Positions 45,441 to 52,158 of a DNA stretch of 64,000 nucleotides are shown here, piece after piece (the stretch's first letter is position 1; every line of letters begins with the position of its first letter). The stretch is taken from contig JBDHQI010000008.1 in the NCBI GenBank assembly GCA_039806955.1, positions 79,536 to 143,535 of the forward strand, written 5' to 3'. The stretch is from JADLHS01 sp039806955. GTDB taxonomy: Bacteria > Verrucomicrobiota > Verrucomicrobiia > Limisphaerales > JADLHS01. A program made the translations under genes and the position numbers. The notes below the pieces were generated by a model. The model was not told the DNA's origin, made no database searches, and worked only from the letters and a program-made list of their open reading frames with translations.

Positions 45441-46250
45441 TCAACCTCCCGCCGCAGCGTATTTTCTGATGCCGCACCGCCACGCGAAGCGCGCCATCAG
45501 GTAGGCGACGAAAACCCAGGCGGCTTGTATAAACAATCCGATGACGAGTTCGCGCCCGGAGATTTTTTCCAGATAAATGGCCACGGGCAGATAGAGTTGA
45601 TAGGGAAACGGCGTGAAATTCATCAAGAAAAAGCGGAGCGTGTCCGGCAAAATATCGAGCGGAAACATGTGGCCGCTGGCGATATATTCCAGCGCGTACA
45701 GAATGAAAACGAAGGTGGAGATTTCAAGCAACCAGAACGCCAGCATGGCCAGCGTATAGGAGAGAAAAAATTGCAGCAAGGCGGTCAGGAGCACCGAGAG
45801 CAGGAACAACAGCAGCACGCCAAAACTGGACGGCAGCAGGAAGTACTGGTGCAACAGCAAAATCACGGCGGTGATGGGTAGCGCGGCCACGGTCAGATAA
45901 ACCGCGCGTCCGGCCAGAAACACGCAAAACCGAAACCACAGGTAGTCAATGGGCTTGAGTAAAAACTGGCTGATGTTGCCGTCCTTGATATCGGCGGCGA
46001 TCTGCCAATCGTCATCGTTCACGGCGGTTAAAACGTCCACCACGGTCACGATCAAATAATAGGTGGTCATTTGCGCCAGCGTGAAGGTGGCCACGACTGC
46101 GCCCGCGCCCTTGTCGGCATAAATGGTGCGCCACAACAACAGCAGCGCGGTGAGCGGAATGAAATCGAACAACGTGCGCGCGAGAAAATTAAACCGGTAC
46201 GTCAGATGGTTCTGCATCCCGATTCCAATGACCTGCCAGTATTTCCTCAT
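45441..46250 (-). CDS. ABC-2-type transporter permease (DUF990-like), first subunit
   Basis: Partner of the downstream permease; six predicted membrane helices. The start is placed at ATG 46250 (MRKYWQVIGIGMQNHLTYR), giving 269 aa and the usual N-terminus; an earlier frame opening at 46388 overlaps the enolase 3' end and would add 46 atypical residues. The coupling-like loop DIKDGNISQFLLKPID is characteristic of this permease group. The enolase-like gene ends 76 bp upstream in the same direction, so this could be the distal part of an operon with M14 peptidase, APH-like kinase and enolase genes. The cognate ATPase must be encoded outside this neighbourhood. Confidence 0.82.
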   Translation of the reverse strand: MRKYWQVIGIGMQNHLTYRFNFLARTLFDFIPLTALLLLWRTIYADKGAGAVVATFTLAQMTTYYLIVTVVDVLTAVNDDDWQIAADIKDGNISQFLLKPIDYLWFRFCVFLAGRAVYLTVAALPITAVILLLHQYFLLPSSFGVLLLFLLSVLLTALLQFFLSYTLAMLAFWLLEISTFVFILYALEYIASGHMFPLDILPDTLRFFLMNFTPFPYQLYLPVAIYLEKISGRELVIGLFIQAAWVFVAYLMARFAWRCGIRKYAAAGG

Positions 46251-46326
46251 GCGCTGCCAAGGCAAAATTATCAGGCGCACGGCGCGGCTCCCAGCCGTTT
46301 GTGCGACGCCATTTGCCGACGGAATT

Positions 46327-47610
46327 TCACGGCGAGCGAGCGACGGAAAAGCCAGCAAAACGCGCGCGACCGCGCAAATCGCGGGCAATGCGAATCAGCT
46401 CGTTCCATTTCACCAAGCGTTCGCTGCGGGTGAAAGAGCCAACCTTGATCTGGCCGGCGTTGGTGGCAACCGCAAGGTGCGAAATAAAGGCGTCCTCAGT
46501 TTCACCCGAGCGAGCAGACACGATGGGCTGCCAGCCGGCTTGCTGCGTCAGGCGAATGGCGTCCAGCGTTTCCGTCACCGTTCCGATTTGATTGAGTTTG
46601 ATCAATACCGCGTTGGCGACCTTTTGCTCGATGCCCTGTTGAATCCGCGCGACCTGGGTGGTGAACAGGTCATCTCCCACCAACTGCACACGCCCGCCAA
46701 GAGATGACGCGATCTGCCGCCAACCCGCCCAATCGGTATCCGCCAGCGGATCTTCAATCGAAACAATCGGATAACGGGCGCACCAATCCTCCATCAGTCG
46801 AATGAACTCGGCGGAAGTAAACTCCCGGCGTTCGAGGCGAAACTGATATTTTTGCGTGACCGCATCGAATAGATCGCTGGCGGCGATATCAAGCGCGATG
46901 GCCGCCTCGCGACCGGGAGTGTAACCGGCGCGTTGCATCGCCTCGACGATGACGGCGAGCGGCGCTTCGTTGGTGGCAAACTCCGGCCAAAAACCACCCT
47001 CATCGGCCACGCCAAAATAGTGGCCGCGTTGTTTCAGCAAATCACCGACGGCGTGATACACGTTGTGGGTAATTTCCAGCGTCTCGGCAAAATCGCGCGC
47101 GCCGACGGCGATCAACAAGTAATCCTGCACGTCCGTGCGCCAGTTTGCGTGCGCGCCGCCTCCGATGATTTGAATTTCCGGCACTGGCAGTAACGTGCCC
47201 TGCCCTGCCCCCAGACCAACATGCAACGCTTCACCGCGCGCCCGGGCGGCGGCCTGGGCCACGGCCATGGAGACCGGCAGCACGGCGTTCGCGCCAAGCC
47301 GACACTTGTTCGGCGTGCCGTCCAGATGAATCAACAGTTCATCAATGGCGCGTTGTTCGAAAACATTCCGTCCGCACAAGGCCGCGGCGATTTCATTTTC
47401 GACGTGGGCAATGGCTTTGAAGACGGATTTGCCGCGAAAGCGGTGCGGGTCCTGGTCGCGCAATTCCAGCGCCTCGAACTGTCCCGTGGAAGCCCCCGAC
47501 GGCGCCAAGCCGCGGCCAAAGATTCCGTTGACCAGACGCACTTCCGCCTCGACCGTGGGCACACCCCGTGAGTCGTAAATTTGCCAGGCCGCGACAGATG
47601 CAATTTTCAT
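46327..47610 (-). CDS. eno: divergent enolase (phosphopyruvate hydratase family)
   Basis: Converts 2-phosphoglycerate to phosphoenolpyruvate, if active. Conserved elements: SGASTG (38-43), ADEGGF (202-207), GDDLFTT, IKLNQIGTVTET (catalytic Lys) and SARSGETEDAFISHLAVAT with GQIKVGS (second Lys). The segment usually GG-x-HA-x(n)-QEF reads GGGAHANWRTDVQDY (150-164): the His is kept, but the catalytic Glu (168 in yeast) is Asp at 163. The length of 427 aa is normal. The ATG overlaps the stop of the phosphotransferase-like gene (ATGA). It may be a specialised paralogue acting in a pathway with that gene, or a lineage-specific enolase subfamily. No other enolase is in the window. Confidence 0.85.
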   Translation of the reverse strand: MKIASVAAWQIYDSRGVPTVEAEVRLVNGIFGRGLAPSGASTGQFEALELRDQDPHRFRGKSVFKAIAHVENEIAAALCGRNVFEQRAIDELLIHLDGTPNKCRLGANAVLPVSMAVAQAAARARGEALHVGLGAGQGTLLPVPEIQIIGGGAHANWRTDVQDYLLIAVGARDFAETLEITHNVYHAVGDLLKQRGHYFGVADEGGFWPEFATNEAPLAVIVEAMQRAGYTPGREAAIALDIAASDLFDAVTQKYQFRLERREFTSAEFIRLMEDWCARYPIVSIEDPLADTDWAGWRQIASSLGGRVQLVGDDLFTTQVARIQQGIEQKVANAVLIKLNQIGTVTETLDAIRLTQQAGWQPIVSARSGETEDAFISHLAVATNAGQIKVGSFTRSERLVKWNELIRIARDLRGRARFAGFSVARSP

Positions 47611-48620
47611 GGTTTAGCGGTCAGCGGCGGGAGGACTTTCAGCAGGTTGAACCACTGCTCCGACAGAGCGTCCACGGTTGAGAGCTGCGCCGCCAGTGCC
47701 GACGGCACAAAGTTACAAATGAACGCCACGCGCGTCGAATCCAGATATTCCACCGGCGACTTGCCATCCACGCGCGCCAGCAGCAACAGCGTCAGTAAAC
47801 GCGCGACCGTGATTTCCAGGTCACGGCTGGCTGACGGTCGTTCGACACAGTACGTCCGCCAAAAAGTTTGAATCATTTTCGCGATTCCCGGATCGCGCGG
47901 CGCGTGATAGAGCGCCTTGAGAAACAGGTGATTCAGCAGAAACGCCACGTCGAAGGCGGGATCTCCATACCAGGCCACTTCGCCATCCAACAGCACCATG
48001 CGCGCACCGCAAACCAGAAGGTTTTTCGGGCTGAAATCACCATGCACCAGACATTCTTTGGTGGCGGCGAGACGTGTCGCTTCGGCCTCATACAATCTTC
48101 GCAAATCAGGATGCCGCTCACCTGTCGTCAGTAAGTACGGGGCAAGGCGAAGCTGGCGGAAGTTTTCGAGCGTGTCAAAACGCTGGCGCAACTCGGGACA
48201 GTGGGCGGTCTTGCAATGGATTGTTCCCAAAATGTGTCCGGCGATTTGGGCGGATTGAATTTCGCCGCGGCCACGCAGCAGTAGTTGCTTCCAGTTGGCA
48301 AAGTCATCGCCCAGATATTCCATGCCAAAGTAGCCGGCGGACGGATTGGCAAAGAGCAACTGCGGCACGGCATCTGGCAAGAACTGTGACACGCATTTGA
48401 AGTAATTCCATTCGCTGACGTTGCGTCGCGGGTCGGCAAACCAATCGTCCTGGACCTTGAGTTTGGGCAACGCCCGCTTTACTACAAAGCGCTCAGCGCC
48501 ATCCATGACCAGGTAAATCTCACTCGAGACGCCGCCGCGCAACGGAAGCAGTTGCGCCTGCGGATCGCGCAACCAACCATCGCGGCGCAACAACTCCTTA
48601 AACTCATCAGCGTCGGCCAT
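47607..48620 (-). CDS. APH-type phosphotransferase (choline/aminoglycoside kinase fold)
   Basis: Small-molecule kinase of the aminoglycoside phosphotransferase/choline kinase superfamily. Brenner motif VHGDFSPKN (Asp as base, Asn for Mg) followed by LLDGEVAWYGDPAFDVAFLL (DGE replacing DFG-like metal site). An N-terminal nucleotide lobe shows GVSSEIYLV and RFVVKRALPKL (ATP-binding Lys). The start is placed at ATG 48620 (MADADEFKELL), 337 aa; an upstream in-frame start at 48656 would add 12 residues. The stop overlaps the enolase ATG (ATGA). The pairing with enolase suggests phosphorylation of a sugar or amino sugar that feeds a phospho-acid step, not antibiotic resistance. The substrate is unknown. 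Confidence 0.85.
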   Translation of the reverse strand: MADADEFKELLRRDGWLRDPQAQLLPLRGGVSSEIYLVMDGAERFVVKRALPKLKVQDDWFADPRRNVSEWNYFKCVSQFLPDAVPQLLFANPSAGYFGMEYLGDDFANWKQLLLRGRGEIQSAQIAGHILGTIHCKTAHCPELRQRFDTLENFRQLRLAPYLLTTGERHPDLRRLYEAEATRLAATKECLVHGDFSPKNLLVCGARMVLLDGEVAWYGDPAFDVAFLLNHLFLKALYHAPRDPGIAKMIQTFWRTYCVERPSASRDLEITVARLLTLLLLARVDGKSPVEYLDSTRVAFICNFVPSALAAQLSTVDALSEQWFNLLKVLPPLTAKP

Positions 48621-48704
48621 GTGCAGGAGCAAACCTACGCGCCCACCCCGGGTCAAAGCAGTAAAAAAGACGTCACGAACAAGGACGATTGAAGCAGAGT
48701 CAGC

Positions 48705-49469
48705 TTAAGCCAAGGCTGCATGCACGGCCGTGACCAGCGCATTGACCCGAACCTCCAGCAGAAAATCAGACGGCGCTTCAAGCGTGTACGACAACCGGGT
48801 TTTATGTTGTATCAGCCAGAACGATTCGGGCCAGAGCGGGCGGGTGCGCGGGTCCAGTTCGGGGCGGATGATGCCCCCTCGAGCCACCCGGCCTTCGATC
48901 AATTCCGAGCGATCAATTGGACAGACCGGCGCAACTGCAGCGACCATGGTTTCCGCGTGCGAAGGCTGCTGATCGGGATTCAATTCGTAAACGTAAAAGC
49001 CCTGCGATTCCCAGTCTTCGTGCAAACACAGGCACAGGTCAAACTGCGGTTGGCGCTCGAGCCAGGCAAGATGCGCCCGCACTTCCGGTGAGCGGACATC
49101 GCGGTAATCCCGGTTCAAATCAAGGCCCTCGGGGCTCTCCCGACGGTTCAGCAGGGCCCCGCGCGGATTCAACGAGGGTAGAAGGGTAATCGCAGTGTTT
49201 TGCGGCCAGCGATTTTCCTGAAGCAAGCGCAACGCGGCGAGCGGCCCGGCAGGCTCATCTCCATGAATGCCGGTGCTGAGATAAATGCGCCGTTGCGCCG
49301 CGCCGACATTTTTTTGCAACGCGATCCACTTGAGTCCCTCGGCAACATGAAATGTTTCCACCGACCAATTGCAGGACGCCGCTGCGGCTTCCACTTTGTT
49401 GAGAACCTCCCGGATGTTGATGCGTTCCCCGAAGTACCCGCCAACATTTTTGCCCAGCCGTTGTATCAC
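48705..49469 (-). CDS. M14-family zinc carboxypeptidase-like protein
   Basis: Zinc peptidase of the M14/succinylglutamate-desuccinylase clan. STGIHGDEPAGP supplies the HxxE zinc ligands; SLNPRGALLNRRESPEGLDLNRDYR carries the substrate carboxylate-binding Asn/Arg. LCLHEDWESQGFYVYEL supplies the third His ligand, and LEAPSDF near the C-terminus holds the likely catalytic Glu. The length of 254 aa is a minimal catalytic domain without signal peptide, hence cytoplasmic. Members of this short group trim murein peptides (MpaA-like) or deacylate small amides; specificity is not readable. It stands 84 bp upstream of the APH-like kinase gene, same direction. Confidence 0.88.
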   Translation of the reverse strand: MIQRLGKNVGGYFGERINIREVLNKVEAAAASCNWSVETFHVAEGLKWIALQKNVGAAQRRIYLSTGIHGDEPAGPLAALRLLQENRWPQNTAITLLPSLNPRGALLNRRESPEGLDLNRDYRDVRSPEVRAHLAWLERQPQFDLCLCLHEDWESQGFYVYELNPDQQPSHAETMVAAVAPVCPIDRSELIEGRVARGGIIRPELDPRTRPLWPESFWLIQHKTRLSYTLEAPSDFLLEVRVNALVTAVHAALA

Positions 49470-49627
49470 CTTAAGAATTTTTTAGCATGATTTTGTAAAG
49501 CGTCAAAGCGCCGCATCTGACGCGTGAATCAAATGAATGACACCCATTTGCCCAGTCGCGTTTTCTACCATTACGAATGGGCGAAACGCCGCCTGACGCA
49601 ATATCGTCGGGCCTGCCGATAAACGGG

Positions 49628-50731
49628 TTATTTGGCCGCAAGTTCGGCGAGCGCCTCCGTTTTTGCAACCGGTTCGGCAGCATCCGCCTCCTGTTCCTGA
49701 TTATCGAAACCGCTGTGATCCCAATCCGGGTCCAAGCCCAGATCCTTGAGCATTTGCAAGTCGCGCTCCACCGTTTGATTGAGGGTCGTAAGATAGTTGC
49801 CAACCAATAGCGCGCTGGCTCCCGCCATGAAAACCAGGCTCTGTGCGTCGCGCAAATTCACGCCGCGCCCCCCCGCAATCATGATTTCCTGCCGTGGCAT
49901 GATCAGGCGAAAACACGCGATGGTTTTGAGAATTTCCATCACGGGCAGACGCGGTTTGCGCTCAAACGGCGTTCCGGCGATTGGATTCAGAATGTTGATG
50001 GGTGTGATATGCGCGCCGACCGCCTTCAACTCGAAAGCCAGATCGCAACGGTCTTCGCGGGTCTCGCCCATGCCGATGATGCCGCCCGAACAAATCTTGA
50101 TTCCAGCCTGTTTCAAATGCTTCAGCGTCTTCAACCGATCCTCATAGGTATGCGTGGTGCAGGTGTGAGAGAAATAACGGCGCGAGGTTTCCAAGTTGTG
50201 GTTGTAACATTCCAAACCTGCTTGCTTCAGACGATCCGCCACGCGCTGTTCCTCAATCAACCCCAGCGACGCGTCCGGTCGCGTTTTGCCGCCAGCCTTC
50301 ATCTCCTCGATTCGTTCGCACACTTCATCAAGCAGCGGGCCTTCTTTCAAGCCGCGCCAGGCGGCAACCAGACCTACGGCGGTAACGCCGTTCCGATTCG
50401 CCTCTTCGGCCGCATTCGCGATGGGTTCAGGATCAATAAACCCGTACTTGGGCGAGCCGGTCTGGTAATGGGACGATTGCGAACAAAAACTACAGTTTTC
50501 GGAACAGGATCCGGCCTTCGCATTCACGATGGAGCACAAATGGATCTTGTTGCCCTTATTTTTAATGCGCACACGATTCGCCCATGCCATCAACTCAAAG
50601 ATATCCGCTGACGCTTCGAGATTGAATAGAAACAAGGCTTCGTCGCGCGTGATGGCACCGCCCCCCAACACGCGCGCTCCCAACGCGCCGATTTGAGAGT
50701 AATGCATCCCGTCAAGTAATTCCGCAGTCAT
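49628..50731 (-). CDS. bioB: biotin synthase
   Basis: Radical SAM enzyme inserting sulfur into dethiobiotin, the final step of biotin synthesis. The 4Fe-4S motif is CSENCSFC within NAKAGSCSENCSFCSQSSHY. Further family marks are VAAWRGLKEG, YNHNLETS, CSGGIIGMGE and ITPINILNPIAGTP with IAGGR (Arg ligand of the 2Fe-2S cluster). The start is placed at ATG 50731 (MTAELLDGMHY), giving 367 aa; an upstream in-frame opening at 50836 is unlikely. The C-terminal tail is Glu/Ala-rich. No other bio genes are nearby, so the pathway is dispersed in this genome. Confidence 0.95.
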   Translation of the reverse strand: MTAELLDGMHYSQIGALGARVLGGGAITRDEALFLFNLEASADIFELMAWANRVRIKNKGNKIHLCSIVNAKAGSCSENCSFCSQSSHYQTGSPKYGFIDPEPIANAAEEANRNGVTAVGLVAAWRGLKEGPLLDEVCERIEEMKAGGKTRPDASLGLIEEQRVADRLKQAGLECYNHNLETSRRYFSHTCTTHTYEDRLKTLKHLKQAGIKICSGGIIGMGETREDRCDLAFELKAVGAHITPINILNPIAGTPFERKPRLPVMEILKTIACFRLIMPRQEIMIAGGRGVNLRDAQSLVFMAGASALLVGNYLTTLNQTVERDLQMLKDLGLDPDWDHSGFDNQEQEADAAEPVAKTEALAELAAK

Positions 50732-50846
50732 ACTTGACAGGATAACGAAAGCGAGTTTCCAGGCAAGCATGCAGATCTGGTGCGACGCCGCCCCGCCGCA
50801 GTCCCCTCCAGCGACGTTCGGCGATGGCAATGCCACCTCTCTTCAC

Positions 50847-51137
50847 TCAAGCGTTCTGACTCGGACGAATCGGATGTGCCACGCTCCGGTCGGCGATCAT
50901 GGGCAGCACAATGTCAAAATGCTGCTCATGAAAACGCAGCACGATCTGCATATCTATGATCTTGTGCGCCGCGCAGAATTCGATGGCCTGCGTGGAACTG
51001 AGAAAATCCATCGCGTCGGCGGCACTCGAAGTGGTGAACCCCAACTCTTTGAGATAGAGTCCCGATTCCTTGTGTTGAAGCAGAACTTTCATCAATGCGG
51101 TATTAGCGTATTCCAAGCTTGCCTCCCAATACGGCAT
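50847..51137 (-). CDS. small conserved-looking hypothetical protein
   Basis: Unrecognised soluble protein of 96 aa from ATG 51137 (MPYWEASLEYAN). A GTG start at 51176 would give 109 aa. It is predicted mixed alpha/beta with LLQHKESGLYLKELGFTTSSAADAMDFL and KIIDMQIVLRF; no membrane segment, no zinc motif. Composition and frame usage look coding. A perfect 18-bp palindrome lies just upstream of the ATG (51141-51158) and would be in the mRNA leader. Neighbours bioB and mqnD are on the same strand, but gaps of about 115 and 112 bp do not argue for an operon. Function unknown. Confidence 0.6.
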   Translation of the reverse strand: MPYWEASLEYANTALMKVLLQHKESGLYLKELGFTTSSAADAMDFLSSTQAIEFCAAHKIIDMQIVLRFHEQHFDIVLPMIADRSVAHPIRPSQNA

Positions 51138-51140
51138 CCC

Positions 51141-51158
51141 GCCACTACCCGTAGTGGC
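51141..51158 (-). promoter_or_regulatory. perfect 18-bp palindrome before the 96-aa gene
   Basis: GCCACTACCCGTAGTGGC: 8-bp arms around CC, ending 3 bp before the chosen ATG. As RNA it would hide the ribosome-binding region; as DNA it could bind a dimeric regulator. If translation starts at GTG 51176 it is inside the coding region instead. Confidence 0.3.
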
Positions 51159-51249
51159 AGATTTGGTTGGCTTCACAACTTATTGTGCGAAACCGCCCCG
51201 AAAGCGCAATAACTATTTCTGGAAATTTTCGTCTCGATCTTCGGGCGGG

Positions 51250-52101
51250 TTAACTGACAAATTCCAGCTCCTGCCGATGCGGAATAAGCTGTTGCTCGAA
51301 GGCGCGCCCCAGGAAACGACGAATGGATTCCCGTCCTTTTTCACCGTAGTCCAAAGTCCAATGGTTCACGTACATCCCGACAAATTGGTCCGCCAGGTCG
51401 TGGCCCATGTCCCGGGCATATTGCAAGGCGTGCTGCACCGCGGCGGGGCGATGATCCAGGCTGAATTGGATGCTGCGCGTCAGCAGGTCGGAAATTTCCT
51501 TTCGTACGGCCGGCTCGAACCGCTTGTGAATCACGTTTCCGCCCAGCGGCAGCGGCAGCCCATCATTTTCCCGCCCCCACCACTGGCCCATATCCTCGCA
51601 AACCACCAAACCTTCATTTTGATAAGTCAACTGGCCTTCATGAATGATCAACCCAACCTCCGCCCGCCCTTCCCGCACGGCTTGGAAAATCTGATCGAAC
51701 GGCACGACTTCGTAGTGCAATTCGCTGCCTGGGCAATTCAACCAGAGTTGCAGCGCCAGAAACGCGCTGGTCATGGTGCCGGGGACGGCGATTTTTTTGC
51801 GCCGGATTTCCTCACGCGAAAATTTCTGTTTCGCCACCAGCATCGGTCCATAGCCATCACCCATGCTCGCGCCGCTGGGCAAGAGAGCGTATTTATCCGA
51901 TACGTAAGCGTAGGCGTGAATGCTGATTGCGGAAATGTCGAGTTCCCCACGCGTCGCGCGTTCATTCAGGGTTTGGATGTCCTGAAGAATATGCTCGAAG
52001 CGATATCCGGGCGTGGCGATGAGTTCCTGCGCCAGTCCGTAGAACATGAAAGCGTCGTCCGGATCAGGCGAGTGTCCTAATGTTAGCAATTTTGCCTGCA
52101 T
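51250..52101 (-). CDS. mqnD: 1,4-dihydroxy-6-naphthoate synthase-like (MqnD, futalosine pathway)
   Basis: Periplasmic-binding-protein-fold enzyme MqnD, which cleaves cyclic dehypoxanthine futalosine to 1,4-dihydroxy-6-naphthoate on the way to menaquinone. Marks: TLGHSPDPDDAFMFYGL at the N-terminus (SPxPDD motif), ISIHAYAYV, SGASMGDGYGP and VGLIIHEGQLTY, whose His is the presumed catalytic residue. The length of 283 aa from ATG 52101 is normal; the earlier in-frame opening at 52140 is a TTG and less likely. No signal peptide. It is divergent from the histidine kinase gene with 57 bp between the starts. The related enzyme MqnA shares the fold, but MqnD is favoured by the N-terminal motif and length. 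Confidence 0.8.
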   Translation of the reverse strand: MQAKLLTLGHSPDPDDAFMFYGLAQELIATPGYRFEHILQDIQTLNERATRGELDISAISIHAYAYVSDKYALLPSGASMGDGYGPMLVAKQKFSREEIRRKKIAVPGTMTSAFLALQLWLNCPGSELHYEVVPFDQIFQAVREGRAEVGLIIHEGQLTYQNEGLVVCEDMGQWWGRENDGLPLPLGGNVIHKRFEPAVRKEISDLLTRSIQFSLDHRPAAVQHALQYARDMGHDLADQFVGMYVNHWTLDYGEKGRESIRRFLGRAFEQQLIPHRQELEFVS

Positions 52102-52158
52102 CGCTCCATCTTTCAGACATAAAAAAGGTCTGTCGAACAAATTCGCCGGGCAAGCGAA

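Noticed and set aside
46250..46388. Longer N-terminus for the first ABC permease starting at 46388
   Set aside because: It would overlap the enolase 3' end by about 60 bp and add an atypical, non-membrane leader; ATG 46250 fits the family start.
47607..48620. Phosphotransferase as an antibiotic-resistance gene
   Set aside because: The APH fold is shared with choline and sugar kinases; coupling to an enolase gene argues for metabolism.
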